This document shows positions 1 through 8,604 of a stretch of 64,000 bases of DNA, piece after piece. A program made the position numbers and the translations under genes. Origin of the DNA: Streptomyces sp. NBC_01471 (lineage in GTDB: Bacteria; Actinomycetota; Actinomycetes; Streptomycetales; Streptomycetaceae); the NCBI RefSeq assembly GCF_041438865.1, contig NZ_CP109450.1, positions 7,681,501 to 7,745,500 on the forward strand. Direction: 5' to 3'. Under the pieces are notes generated by a model, which saw only the letters and a list, made by a program, of their open reading frames with translations, was not told the origin of the DNA and made no database searches. Each line of letters starts with the position of its first letter. Within the stretch, counting starts at the first letter, position 1.

Positions 1-882
1 GACCGCGGGCAGCCCGGCCCGGACCGCGACGCGCGCGATGTGGTCGAGGTGGCCGGTGGAGAGGATGTGGTCGGCGGCCAGATCGTCGGTCACCAGGCAG
101 AGCGGCGGCAGCTGCGGCAGCGCCAGCAGCGCCTCGACGACCTCCGGGAGCAGGCACTTCTCCTGGAGCATCATCAGCATGCCCATCCTGGCCTTCTCCA
201 GGACGACTTCGGTGCGGTTCTTGGTGTGGTCGGAGTCGACGCCGGTGGCCATGTACGCGCTGAGGTCGGCGCCGCTGAGGTTCGGGCAGTGGCCGTCGAG
301 GATGACCCCGCGCTCGCGGGCCGCGCCCACGATGCCCCGCATCCGGGGCTCGTCGGCGACCACGGCCCGGTAGTCCATGACCTCGCCCAGCGCGATGACG
401 CCCGGCCACTGGAGCATCGCGTCGATGTCGTCGGCGGACAGGCTGGCGCCCGCGTGCTCCAGGCCTTCGAGTGCGGGAACGCAGGACGGCACACCCCAGA
501 GCTGGGTCTGCGGCGTCCCCTGTCCGGCCTCGGTCATCCAGCGCATCGCCTCGGCGCCCGCGACATTGACGATCTCGTGCGGATCGGCCAGGACCGTCGT
601 CGTCCCGCGGGCGAGTGTCAGCCCGGCGAAGGTCTGCGGGGTGAGGAACGAGCTCTCGATGTGCATGTGCGCGTCGACGAAGCCGGGCACGATCAGCATC
701 CCGGTGGCGTCCACCTGCTCGCGTGCGTCACCGGGCGCGCCGGGCGGCAGCACACCGCTGATGCGGTCGCCGCGCAGCAGGACGTCGGCTGCGAACTCCT
801 CACCCGTGAAAGTGGACACCACCCGGCCTCCGCTGATGCGGACGTCGTGCGGTTCCGGCAGGTGCTGCTGGTCAGTGGTCAT
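1..882 (-). CDS. ade: Adenine deaminase, 3' end cut by the window edge
   Basis: Deaminates adenine to hypoxanthine in cytosolic purine salvage. The reverse strand is open from an ATG at 882 to base 1, giving 294 residues with no stop; the family is about 550-600 residues, so roughly the C-terminal half is outside the window. Visible amidohydrolase landmarks are the metal motif GFVDAHMHIESS near residue 75, ADPHEIVN near 100, DGHCPNLSG near 195 and DSDHTKN near 215, an arrangement typical of adenine deaminase rather than of adenosine deaminase. It starts 67 bases downstream of the purine permease on the same strand, so the two are likely co-transcribed and controlled by the LacI regulator across the divergent promoter. 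Family identity is secure; substrate is inferred from motifs and context. Confidence 0.88.
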   Translation of the reverse strand, partial: MTTDQQHLPEPHDVRISGGRVVSTFTGEEFAADVLLRGDRISGVLPPGAPGDAREQVDATGMLIVPGFVDAHMHIESSFLTPQTFAGLTLARGTTTVLADPHEIVNVAGAEAMRWMTEAGQGTPQTQLWGVPSCVPALEGLEHAGASLSADDIDAMLQWPGVIALGEVMDYRAVVADEPRMRGIVGAARERGVILDGHCPNLSGADLSAYMATGVDSDHTKNRTEVVLEKARMGMLMMLQEKCLLPEVVEALLALPQLPPLCLVTDDLAADHILSTGHLDHIARVAVRAGLPAV

Positions 883-949
883 GCGTAGGTGCTCCTCAGC
901 GAGCCGTCCGAGTCCCGGCGCCCGTTCCCGGGTCCTCGGGGCGGCGGGG

Positions 950-2317
950 TCAGGGGACGAGTGTGTAGAAGTAGTAGCCGAGCGGGATCATCACGATCCA
1001 CAGCCCGAGCGGGATCTCCCGGAACCGGCCCGCCGCGGCCTTCACCAGGACGTGGGCGGCGAGACCCACGGCGATCCCGGTGCCGAAGTTGCCGAAGAAG
1101 ATGGTCGTCGCGACCACCAGCGCGGCCGGGATGGCGTCCGTCGGGTCGCGGAAGTCGACGTTGCGCAGTGCGCCGAGCATGCTCAGGCCGATGTACATCA
1201 GTACCGGAGCGGTCGCGGCCGACGGGATCAGGGTGGCGAACGGGGTGACGAGCAGCAGCGCCGCGAACCCGAGCGCCGCGTACACCGAGGTGAGCCCCGT
1301 ACGGCCGCCGCTGTCGGCGCCCGCCGACGACTCCAGGTACGCGGTCATGCTGGGCGCACCGAGGCCGGCGCCACCGATCACCGCGCCCGAGTCGACGTAG
1401 AAGGGCCGCCTGATGCCCGGCACGTTGCCGTCCTTGTCGGTCAGCCCGGCCCGGCCCGCCACGGCCAGCAGCGTGCCCGTCATGGAGAAGAACTCCGAGA
1501 CGAAGAAGGCGAAGATGTACGGGAAGTACGCGGGCTTCAGCGCGCCCAGGATGTCGACGTGGAACACCACGGGGCCCGGGCTGTCCGGCGCCCCGAAGAA
1601 GTGGCCGGGCAGTTCGGTCACCCCGCACGGGATGCCCGCCAGGGTCACCACGGCGATGGTGATCAGGAACGCGCCGGGCACCTTCCGGGTCACCAGCGCC
1701 GTCAGCAGCACCAGACCGCCGAGCGCGAGCAGGGCACCCGGCTGTGAGAGGTCGCCGATGCTCAGGGAGTTGCCGGCGGTCTTCGCGATCACCAGTCCGC
1801 TGTCCCGGAAGCCCAGCAGCGCGATGAAGAGCCCGAGTCCGCCGCTGATCGCGTACTTGAGGTTGAGCGGCATCAGCCGTGTGATCAGGTCCCGGATGCC
1901 CAGGGCGGTCAGCACCAGGAACGCCACACCCGACCAGAAGACCATGCCCAGTGCGGAGTCCCAGGGGACCCCGTCCTGACCGACGATCGTGACGGCGAGC
2001 AGCGCCACCCCGCCGAGACCGGGGGCGAGGACGAACGGCAGGTTCGCGAACAGGCCCATCGCGAGCGTGGCCAGCACGATCGCGATGATCACGGCGGTGG
2101 TGACCGGGCCCAGTGGGAGTCCCGCCTTCGCCAGCTGGCCGGGCACGACCACCGCGGCGTAGGCGGCCGCGACGAACATGGAGAGGCCCGCGACGGCCTC
2201 GGTGCGTGGCGTGCTGCCGCGCTCGCGGATGTGGAACAGCCGTTCCAGCAGCGAGGAGCGTGGCCCGGAGGCCGGGTCGGGCGCGTCCTGTACGTCGGGC
2301 GCGTCGGGTCGGTGCAT
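950..2317 (-). CDS. AzgA-like NCS2 purine permease
   Basis: Membrane permease of 455 residues, probably importing hypoxanthine/adenine/guanine by proton symport. The AzgA signature is visible: an N-terminal ERLFHIRERGSTPRTE block, FVLAPGLGG in an early helix, and ESSAGADSGGRTGLTS followed by FAALLLVTPF near residue 310-330; about 12 hydrophobic helices alternate through the protein. The open frame extends 30 codons upstream, but the ATG at 2317 is preceded by GAGGT and begins MHRPDAPD, so that start is preferred. It precedes adenine deaminase, which supports a purine substrate. Transcription would start in the 2318-2572 gap that carries LacI-type operators. Confidence 0.88.
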   Translation of the reverse strand: MHRPDAPDVQDAPDPASGPRSSLLERLFHIRERGSTPRTEAVAGLSMFVAAAYAAVVVPGQLAKAGLPLGPVTTAVIIAIVLATLAMGLFANLPFVLAPGLGGVALLAVTIVGQDGVPWDSALGMVFWSGVAFLVLTALGIRDLITRLMPLNLKYAISGGLGLFIALLGFRDSGLVIAKTAGNSLSIGDLSQPGALLALGGLVLLTALVTRKVPGAFLITIAVVTLAGIPCGVTELPGHFFGAPDSPGPVVFHVDILGALKPAYFPYIFAFFVSEFFSMTGTLLAVAGRAGLTDKDGNVPGIRRPFYVDSGAVIGGAGLGAPSMTAYLESSAGADSGGRTGLTSVYAALGFAALLLVTPFATLIPSAATAPVLMYIGLSMLGALRNVDFRDPTDAIPAALVVATTIFFGNFGTGIAVGLAAHVLVKAAAGRFREIPLGLWIVMIPLGYYFYTLVP

Positions 2318-2407
2318 GAGTACCTCGGCAGGATGAGGGGGCGAGGCCGGTGTTCCGGGGCTTTTGCGCGTCTCCGGCGCGACTCGGGTGTGCCGCGCCG
2401 GCGGCAT

Positions 2408-2450
2408 CTCTGCAACCGGTCTCTGTAACCGGTTGCAGAGACCGGTTGCG
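2408..2450. promoter_or_regulatory. Repeated LacI-type operator between permease and regulator
   Basis: A 13-base inverted repeat, CTCTGCAACCGGT (2408-2420) and ACCGGTTGCAGAG (2428-2440), has a 7-base spacer, and a further ACCGGTTGCG follows at 2441. Three ACCGGT cores therefore lie in tandem; the central one reads TGTAACCGGTTGCA, a near-perfect palindrome with the central CG usual for LacI-family operators. The position, about 90 bases upstream of the permease and 125 upstream of the LacI gene, fits control of both directions. Confidence 0.75.
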
Positions 2451-2572
2451 GATAGGATGGCACGACCTGGCCGCCACGTGAACCCCGTGATCGGTCACAC
2501 TGCGGTCACACAGTCCGTACGGGGGCGTGCGAACGGTCTGGCCCGTACGGCGGGACGGAGGGGGATCCGACG

Positions 2573-3571
2573 ATGGCGACGCTGGCTGATGTGGCCCGCG
2601 CGGCGGGCGTGTCCAAGGCCACGGCCTCCCGCGCGCTGATGCGTCCGGAGATGGTCGCCGACATCACGCTCCAACGGGTGCGCGGCGCCGCCGAACGTCT
2701 CGGCTTCCACCCGAATCCGGCCGCCCGCGCCCTGACCACCGGGCGTACCGGCATGATCGGACTGATCGTGCCGACCCTCGCCAACCCCTTCTTCGCGCCG
2801 CTGGTCCTCGGCGCCCAGCAGGCCGCCGAGGAGACCGACAGCCATCTGCTCCTCACCGTCTCCGAATACAGCGCCGAACGCGAGGCGGCGCTCGCCGACC
2901 GGATCTCCGAGCAGGTGGACGGGCTGATCATGGTCGCCCCCGTCGGCCCGGACGCCGCGCTGCGCGAGCGGGCCCGCCGCCGCCCCCTCGTCCTGGTCGA
3001 CCGCCGCTCGGGCCAGCTGCCCGCGGTCGTCCTCGACACGGCGTCCGGCACGTCCGCGCTGGTGCGGCATCTGCTCGATCTGGGGCACCGCGACATCGCG
3101 TACGTGTCGGGTCCTGCCGGTTCCTGGGCCGACGCACAGCGCCGCACATCGATGGCCGGGCAGGCGGCGGCCGCCGGGGCGCGGCTGCGGGTGCTCGGGC
3201 CGCTGCCGCCCACCTTCGACGCGGGGATCGGGGCCGCTGCGGCGCTGCCGTCCGGGACCACGGCGGCGATCGCGTACAACAGCTATCTGGCGCTCGGTCT
3301 GCTGCACGGTCTGACGGCGGCCGGTGTCCGCGTCCCGGAGGACATGAGCCTGGCCGCGGCCGACGACCTGACGGCGCTCGGGGCGACCTCCCCGGCCGTC
3401 ACCGCGCTGGGCGTCCCGGTCGGGGAGGCGGGGGCGCTCGCGGTGACCCGTCTCCTCGAAGTCTGCGCGGGCAGCCGCAGGACCGTCGTGACCGAGCTGC
3501 CGACCGAACTGCACCGACGGGCATCGACGGCCGCCCCGGGCCGCCCGGCCGCCGGCCCCCGCCCGCACTGA
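2573..3571 (+). CDS. LacI family transcriptional regulator
   Basis: DNA-binding repressor of 332 residues. The N-terminal helix-turn-helix reads ATLADVARAAGVSKATASRAL with the hinge NPAARALTTGRTGMIGLIVP, followed by a periplasmic-binding-protein-like effector domain to the end. The ATG at 2573 follows a GGAGGGGG stretch. It is divergent from the purine permease/adenine deaminase pair and separated from it by repeated ACCGGT operators, so the likely effector is a purine or nucleoside, although nothing in the protein proves that. Length and domain order are normal for the family. Confidence 0.9.
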   Translation: MATLADVARAAGVSKATASRALMRPEMVADITLQRVRGAAERLGFHPNPAARALTTGRTGMIGLIVPTLANPFFAPLVLGAQQAAEETDSHLLLTVSEYSAEREAALADRISEQVDGLIMVAPVGPDAALRERARRRPLVLVDRRSGQLPAVVLDTASGTSALVRHLLDLGHRDIAYVSGPAGSWADAQRRTSMAGQAAAAGARLRVLGPLPPTFDAGIGAAAALPSGTTAAIAYNSYLALGLLHGLTAAGVRVPEDMSLAAADDLTALGATSPAVTALGVPVGEAGALAVTRLLEVCAGSRRTVVTELPTELHRRASTAAPGRPAAGPRPH

Positions 3572-3683
3572 TCACGGTCCGCCGGCGGACGGCGGGGGAG
3601 CGGCGGGAGGCCCCGGTGCGCGGCATCAGGGGGTGCCGGCGGGGCGCGCCGCCGGACCCTCGTGCGGCGGGCACCCCGTCGCG

Positions 3684-4883
3684 TCAGTGTGCCGAGGGGT
3701 CCCGGCCGAACCCTTCGATCACCGGGTGCCACGTCGGCTGCAGCTGCGGCAGCGTCGATCCGACCGTCCAGGCCGTCGGACCGCCCGGCCTCGGGTGCGG
3801 GACGGTGGCGACGCCGAAGAGCGAGGCGCCCTTCCCGTTCGGCCCGCTGTCGGCGGGCACGGCGTGCCACGTGCTTCCGTCCCGGCGCAGGGTGAACGCC
3901 GGTGTGGCGGCGCCCTGTTGCTCGCCGACCGCCCAGAGCCGGCCGTGCGCGTCCGCGGAGACCGCGTGCAGAGTGGCGTCGGCCGGCGGCGTCGCGACCG
4001 AGGCCCAGGTGCGCCCGTCCCAGTGCAGGGTCAGCGGGTGTGAGGCCCCGGTGGCGGGCCCGCCGCCACCGACCGCCCAGACGTCGTCCGGCGCGACGGC
4101 CGTGACGCCGCCGAGCGACTCGCCCTGGCCCGCGGTGTGCGGTGCGTCGACGATCCGCCAGGAACTGCCGTCCCAGTGCTCGGTCAGCGGGCGGCCCGCG
4201 CCCTGCGCGTCGTAGGCCACGCCCACCGCCCAGACGCCTCCCGCGCCGTCGGGGGCCGCGCCCTGCAGCAGGGCGTCGCCGCCGGTGGAGGGGGTCGGGA
4301 CGGACGACCAGCTGTGGCCGTTCCAGTGGTAGGCCAGTGGCCGGGGTGTGGCGATCCGGTCCTCGGCGGTGACCCCGACCACCCAGATGTCGCCGGGGCC
4401 CACGGCGGCGAGCGCCGCGGGATAGGCGGACCGGTTCGCGGGCTCGGCGGGCAGCGGGACGGTGCGCCAGGCCCGGCCGTCGAAGTGCTCGGCGAGCGAG
4501 CGGTCCTGTGCGGCGGGGGCGTCGTTCCAGGTCCCCACCGCCCATACGTCGTGCGGGGACAGCGGAACGACGGCGTCCAGCTGACCCGCCCCCGAGTGGC
4601 CGGGCACGGACGTCGCCCGCCAGGCCCGGCCGTCGAAGCGCTCGGCGACGGGCACACTGGTGCCCGAACCGCTCTCGCGGTATCCGACGGCCCAGGCGTC
4701 GGCCGGGCCGCGGGCGGCGACACCACGCAGTTCCTCGTTGTGCTCGGGTCCGGCCGGGCTCCATGTGTGCCAGCCGTCGCGGGGCGCGCCGCCGGCGGCC
4801 AGGGCCGGGGCCGCCATCGCCAGCGAGGCGGTCAGCGCCGCCAGGGCGAGCCTCCCGCTGCGCCGCAGTGCTCTGCCGTGCAT
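3684..4883 (-). CDS. Secreted seven-bladed beta-propeller protein
   Basis: Secreted protein of 399 residues with no recognised enzyme signature. The ATG at 4883 follows GAGGGAG and opens a typical signal peptide (RRSGRLALAALTASLAMAAPALA). The mature part contains seven regularly spaced W-x-V-G blades (DAWAVG, DVWAVG, DIWVVG, GVWAVG, DVWAVG, RLWAVG, TAWTVG), each usually followed by a HWDGxxW segment about 15 residues later. This periodicity points to a seven-bladed propeller, as used for binding or as a scaffold. An upstream extension of 72 codons is open but lacks a start signal. It stands alone on its strand; function unknown. Confidence 0.8.
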   Translation of the reverse strand: MHGRALRRSGRLALAALTASLAMAAPALAAGGAPRDGWHTWSPAGPEHNEELRGVAARGPADAWAVGYRESGSGTSVPVAERFDGRAWRATSVPGHSGAGQLDAVVPLSPHDVWAVGTWNDAPAAQDRSLAEHFDGRAWRTVPLPAEPANRSAYPAALAAVGPGDIWVVGVTAEDRIATPRPLAYHWNGHSWSSVPTPSTGGDALLQGAAPDGAGGVWAVGVAYDAQGAGRPLTEHWDGSSWRIVDAPHTAGQGESLGGVTAVAPDDVWAVGGGGPATGASHPLTLHWDGRTWASVATPPADATLHAVSADAHGRLWAVGEQQGAATPAFTLRRDGSTWHAVPADSGPNGKGASLFGVATVPHPRPGGPTAWTVGSTLPQLQPTWHPVIEGFGRDPSAH

Positions 4884-5086
4884 CCGTACTCCCTCTGTCG
4901 GTGACCGTCCGTCCTGTCGCCGTGCCAAACGCCACCGGGCCGGCCGAGGGTGCGGCGGCTCACCCGGTTGCACACCGCCGCACGGCTGCGGACCGCTGCC
5001 GCGTGACCGGCGGGAGGCCGTCGGCGGGCAGAGGGGCGGCGCACCGGACCGGAATACGGACGGGAGGCCGGCCGTTGTACGATTCA

Positions 5087-5113
5087 GTTCAACGTTCAAC
5101 TAATATGTTCGAC
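5087..5113. promoter_or_regulatory. GTTCAAC direct repeats upstream of monooxygenase operon
   Basis: Two perfectly adjacent GTTCAAC heptamers (5087-5093, 5094-5100) are followed six bases later by GTTCGAC (5107-5113). They lie about 80 bases upstream of the monooxygenase start, in the only AT-richer stretch of the gap. Direct heptamer repeats at a promoter suggest a regulator site, but no regulator gene adjoins it. Confidence 0.45.
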
Positions 5114-5189
5114 CATCACACCATCACACCAGCACAGCCGATTGCTCATCGGCGGTCAGAGCGAGTCAGAGCTACGAGAGGTGAGCGCG

Positions 5190-6299
5190 ATGCAGTTCGG
5201 AATCTTCACCGTCGGTGATGTCACGGCCGACCCGGCCACGGGGAAGGCGCCGTCCGAGCACGAGCGGATCAAGGCGATGGTCGCCATCGCGCTCAAGGCC
5301 GAGGAGGCCGGCCTGGACGTGTTCGCGACCGGCGAGCACCACAACCCGCCGTTCGTGCCCTCGTCCCCCACCACGCTGCTCGGTCATATCGCGGCCCGCA
5401 CCGAGAACATCATCCTCTCCACCTCCACCACCCTCATCACGACGAACGACCCCGTGAAGATCGCCGAGGACTACGCCATGCTCCAGCATCTGGCCGACGG
5501 CCGCGTCGACCTGATGATGGGACGCGGGAACACCGGACCGGTCTACCCGTGGTTCGGCCAGGACATCCGGCAGGGGATCCCGCTCGCCGTGGAGAACTAC
5601 GCGCTGCTGCACGAGCTGTGGCGCAACGACGTCGTGGACTGGGAGGGCAGGTTCCGTACACCGCTTCAGAGTTTCACCGCCACCCCCCGCCCTCTCGACG
5701 GTGTGCCGCCGTTCGTCTGGCACGGCTCGATCCGCAGCCCCGAGATCGCCGAGCAGGCGGCCTACTACGGCGACGGCTTCTTCGCCAACAACATCTTCTG
5801 GCCGAAGGACCACTTCAAGCGGCTCATCACGTTCTACCGGGAGCGCTTCGCCTTCTACGGACACGGGACTCCCCGGCAGGCGACGGTGGGCCTCGGCGGG
5901 CAGGTGTTCATGCGGAAGAACTCGCAGGACGCCGTACGCGAGTTCCGGCCGTATTTCGACAACGCGCCGGTGTACGGACACGGGCCGTCGCTGGAGGAGT
6001 TCACCGAGCAGACACCGCTGACCGTGGGCAGCCCGCAGGAGGTCATCGAGAAGACGCTGTCCTTCCGGGACTCGTTCGGCGACTACCAGCGCCAGCTGTT
6101 CCTGATGGACCACGCGGGGCTGCCGTTGAAGACCGTCCTCGAACAGCTCGACATCCTCGGCGAGGAGGTCGTGCCGGTGCTGCGTGCGGAGTTCGCGAAG
6201 GGCCGGCCCGCGGAGGTGCCGGACGGCCCCACGCATGCGGCTCTCGTCGCCGAGCGTGACCGCGGCCGGCAGGCCGGGGCCGAGGAGGCGGTGGCATGA
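5190..6299 (+). CDS. CE1758-type FMN-dependent luciferase-like monooxygenase
   Basis: Flavin-dependent oxygenase of 369 residues with a luciferase-like TIM barrel. The start MQFGIFTVGDV at 5190 follows GAGAGG; a 16-codon upstream extension is less likely. Barrel landmarks include AGLDVFATGEHHNPPF near residue 45, the SSPTTLLGHIAARTENI strand and VDLMMGRGNTGPVYPWF, and the C-terminal region is normal for the family. It overlaps the next gene by ATGA, and that gene is a CE1759-type FMN reductase. The two are known to occur as a pair, the reductase supplying reduced FMN to the oxygenase. The natural substrate is unknown. Confidence 0.85.
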   Translation: MQFGIFTVGDVTADPATGKAPSEHERIKAMVAIALKAEEAGLDVFATGEHHNPPFVPSSPTTLLGHIAARTENIILSTSTTLITTNDPVKIAEDYAMLQHLADGRVDLMMGRGNTGPVYPWFGQDIRQGIPLAVENYALLHELWRNDVVDWEGRFRTPLQSFTATPRPLDGVPPFVWHGSIRSPEIAEQAAYYGDGFFANNIFWPKDHFKRLITFYRERFAFYGHGTPRQATVGLGGQVFMRKNSQDAVREFRPYFDNAPVYGHGPSLEEFTEQTPLTVGSPQEVIEKTLSFRDSFGDYQRQLFLMDHAGLPLKTVLEQLDILGEEVVPVLRAEFAKGRPAEVPDGPTHAALVAERDRGRQAGAEEAVA

Positions 6300-6922
6300 C
6301 CACGCTGAAACTGGTGGCCGTCTCGGCCGGTCTCGGGCGGCCGTCGTCCACCAGGCTGCTGGCCGACCGGCTGACCGGGGCCGCGGCCCGCGCGTCCCAC
6401 GACAGCGACGTCGAGGTCCGGGTCGTCGAGATCCGCGATCTGGCGACCGCCATCGCCAACCATCTGGTGACCGGCTTCCCGAACCCGGCCCTGCGCGATG
6501 CCATCGACGCGGTGACCGGGGCCGACGGACTGATCGCCGTGACGCCGGTCTTCACCGCTTCGTACAGCGGTCTCTTCAAGTCGTTCTTCGACCTGATCGA
6601 CAACACCGCACTGGCCGGTACGCCGGTCCTCGTCGCCGCGACCGGCGGTACCGCACGCCACTCGCTCGTACTGGAACACGCGATGCGCCCGCTCTTCGCC
6701 TATCTGCGGGCGGTGGTGGTCCCCACGGCCGTCTACGCCGCATCCGAGGACTGGGGATCGGACGGCGACGGCGACACCGGGAGCCTTCCGGGCCGCATCG
6801 AGCAGGCCGGCCGGGAACTGGCCGCACTGATGGCGGGCCGGTCCGTGCCGGGCGGGTCCGGGGACGCCTACGAGAACGTGGTGCCGTTCGCCCAGCAACT
6901 GGCGGGACTCCGCGCCGACTGA
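6296..6922 (+). CDS. CE1759-type NAD(P)H-dependent FMN reductase
   Basis: Flavodoxin-fold FMN reductase of 208 residues, expected to reduce FMN with NAD(P)H and hand it to the monooxygenase encoded just upstream. Visible features are the N-terminal strand LVAVSAGLGRPSSTRLLADRL with the phosphate-binding loop, the VTPVFTASYSGLFKSFFDLID flavin-contact segment near residue 80-100, and VLVAATGGTARHSL. The ATG lies inside the upstream stop (ATGA at 6296), which indicates translational coupling. Length is usual for the family. Confidence 0.87.
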   Translation: MTTLKLVAVSAGLGRPSSTRLLADRLTGAAARASHDSDVEVRVVEIRDLATAIANHLVTGFPNPALRDAIDAVTGADGLIAVTPVFTASYSGLFKSFFDLIDNTALAGTPVLVAATGGTARHSLVLEHAMRPLFAYLRAVVVPTAVYAASEDWGSDGDGDTGSLPGRIEQAGRELAALMAGRSVPGGSGDAYENVVPFAQQLAGLRAD

Positions 6923-7165
6923 CCCCTGGCCGGCTCCCCGGGCCGGCTGACCCCGCGCCGGGTGATCCGGGTGGCGGCGATGGCCTGCATGCGCGACACC
7001 TGCCAGGCCGGGGTGTTGCTGATGTCGTCCGTATTCAGCTGTCGCAGGCTGACTTCCACCGATGCGAACAGGCTCTTGCGGTGAGGGCCCCCGGAATTCG
7101 GATCGCCGGGCCGGCGCAGCGTGGTGTATTACGTTGCCAGCACCAGGCTTTCGCGGCCGGCATAG
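6923..7165. other. Non-coding stretch after FMN reductase
   Basis: No start-to-stop frame here looks like a protein. The reverse strand has a 63-codon frame (6868-7059) with no recognisable family. The right part grades into the upstream remains of the regulator fragment described next; in the same frame as that fragment, bases 7112-7162 read a poorly conserved stretch that ends at the in-frame TAG 7163-7165. Confidence 0.4.
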
Positions 7166-7330
7166 GTCAACGGCCGCGGGCCGAAGGTGCTACGGCATCC
7201 TGACGTCGGTGTGATCGCAGTGCATTTCGAAGTGCTCATGCCACTTCAGGATCCGGACCAGCGGTTGGTGATCTACCGCGCCGCGGACGACGGGAGTCAG
7301 CCGGCGCTGGACCGGTTGTGCGCACGGTGA
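7166..7330 (+). pseudogene. C-terminal remnant of an MmyB-like XRE regulator
   Basis: Fifty-four open codons between a TAG at 7163 and a TGA at 7328 encode a tail that matches the end of the MmyB-like ligand-binding domain: a K-V-L-R-HPDVG segment, then LQDPDQRLVIYRAADDGS and a short final helix. In intact proteins the same order reads HPEVG, DPDQxLVVYxAEPGSPS. The N-terminal helix-turn-helix and most of the sensor domain are absent, so this is a decayed gene rather than a small protein. It lies immediately upstream of a luciferase-like oxidoreductase, a common neighbour of such regulators. Confidence 0.7.
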
Positions 7331-7480
7331 TGTCGAGCCGTCGGTACGGGCACTGAGTATCGAACGCTGTTCGGGTGCTGTTCGGGCCCGGCCGGACACG
7401 ACCACTCAAGGCGCTGGGCCGATCGGGGGAAACTGCCGGGCGCCGGAATAGGCGCCCGCCCGGAGGCGGTTGGAGCCTCC

Positions 7481-8359
7481 ATGACCTCTGAGGAACACGC
7501 GCGTTTCGGCACCATCGGCATCTGGAGCGGAGCCCTGCACCCCGCGGACCCCGGTAGCCGGGGTGAAGTGTCCGAAGCCGTGGCCGAGCTGGACGAGCTC
7601 GGCTACGGCACTCTCTGGATCGGCGGCAGCCCGTCCATGGAAGACGTGGTGCCCCTCGTCGACGCGTCGCGGCGCATCACCGTCGCGACCGGCATCCTCA
7701 GCATCTGGCAGCACAGTGCCGCTGATGTCGCGGGCAGGTTCGCGCAGGTCGAGAAGCGCCACCCCGGCCGGTTCGTGCTCGGGATCGGTGTCAGTCATGA
7801 CGCGCTCACCCCGCAGTACGCCCGCCCGTACTCCGAGATGGTCGCCTACCTCGACGCCCTGGACGCCGCGTCCGAGCCGGTGCCCGCCTCGCGCCGGGTG
7901 CTGGCGGCGCTCGGCCCGAAGATGCTGAAGCTGTCGTCCGCGCGTGCGGTGGGTGCCCATCCCTATCTGGTCACCGCCGAGCACACGGCGCAGGCGCGCG
8001 ACACGCTCGGCCCCGACGCACTGCTCGCCCCCGAGCTGAAGGTCGTACTCGACACCGATCTCGACCGGGCGCGCACGGTCGCGCGGAACACCCTCTCCAT
8101 GTACCTGCAACTCCCCAACTACACCAGCAATCTGCTGCGACTCGGGTTCGAGGAGGCCGACTTCGCCGATGGCGGCAGCAACCGGTTGCTCGACGCGCTG
8201 TTCGCGCTGGGCGGCCTGGAGACGGCGCGGGCCCGGGTGGACGCGTACCGTGCGGCCGGCGCGGACCATGTGGCGCTCCAGGTGCTGTCGGGGGACCGGC
8301 ACAGCGATCTGCCGCGTGCCGAGTGGCGCGAGCTGGCGGCGGCCTTCTCCCTCGGCTGA
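7481..8359 (+). CDS. LLM class F420-dependent oxidoreductase, TIGR03620-type
   Basis: Cytosolic flavin/F420-dependent oxidoreductase of 292 residues with the luciferase-like barrel. It begins with a RFGTIGIWSGALH segment, followed by ELGYGTLWIGGSPS near residue 42 and VATGILSIWQHSA near 68, then RFVLGIGVSHDALTP, the cofactor-binding strand of this subfamily, and ends with AGADHVALQVL. The ATG at 7481 has only a weak GGAG upstream. The gene is isolated between a regulator remnant and a strong terminator hairpin. F420 as cofactor is inferred from the subfamily; the substrate cannot be read from sequence. Confidence 0.8.
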   Translation: MTSEEHARFGTIGIWSGALHPADPGSRGEVSEAVAELDELGYGTLWIGGSPSMEDVVPLVDASRRITVATGILSIWQHSAADVAGRFAQVEKRHPGRFVLGIGVSHDALTPQYARPYSEMVAYLDALDAASEPVPASRRVLAALGPKMLKLSSARAVGAHPYLVTAEHTAQARDTLGPDALLAPELKVVLDTDLDRARTVARNTLSMYLQLPNYTSNLLRLGFEEADFADGGSNRLLDALFALGGLETARARVDAYRAAGADHVALQVLSGDRHSDLPRAEWRELAAAFSLG

Positions 8360-8393
8360 CCCCGCTGGTCCCGATGGACCCTTCCCACCTTTT

Positions 8394-8427
8394 CGACGGC
8401 CCCGCGGCCCGGTCCGTGGGGCCGTCG
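8394..8427. terminator. Hairpin terminator after LLM oxidoreductase
   Basis: CGACGGCCCC (8394-8403) pairs perfectly with GGGGCCGTCG (8418-8427) around a 14-base loop, 35 bases after the stop codon. No U-tract follows, as is usual in Streptomyces. Confidence 0.7.
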
Positions 8428-8510
8428 CCGTCGTCGTGGGGAACTCGCCTCGGGCGCCCGCCCATTGACGCATCTGTCCGCCTGCTCCTAGGGTCTCGAA
8501 CCACTCGACA

Positions 8511-8529
8511 CATGACGTCTGATGTCATG
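8511..8529. promoter_or_regulatory. GntR operator upstream of sialidase
   Basis: CATGACGTCTGATGTCATG is an inverted repeat with perfect six-base arms. Its core GTCTGATGTC recurs in front of the GntR gene, and a one-base variant lies in front of the esterase. It is 76 bases upstream of the sialidase start, in position for repression by the GntR/FCD protein encoded at 12349. Confidence 0.75.
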
Positions 8530-8604
8530 CGTCATAGTCTTCTGTGATCCCATTCGTCTTGATTGTTCACATTCGCGCTGTCGCACCAAGGAGCGTTCGA
8601 GCAG

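Noticed and set aside
40..888. Long plus-strand open frame opposite adenine deaminase
   Set aside because: It is the antisense shadow of the deaminase, whose metal-binding motifs are on the other strand; the plus frame has no family features.
6868..7059. Minus-strand 63-codon frame in the gap after the FMN reductase
   Set aside because: No family, ribosome site or conservation was recognised, and it overlaps the reductase 3' end.
5190..8359. Luciferase-like proteins as a bioluminescence system
   Set aside because: They belong to the general LLM oxidoreductase classes CE1758 and TIGR03620; no luxCDE-type aldehyde genes are present.
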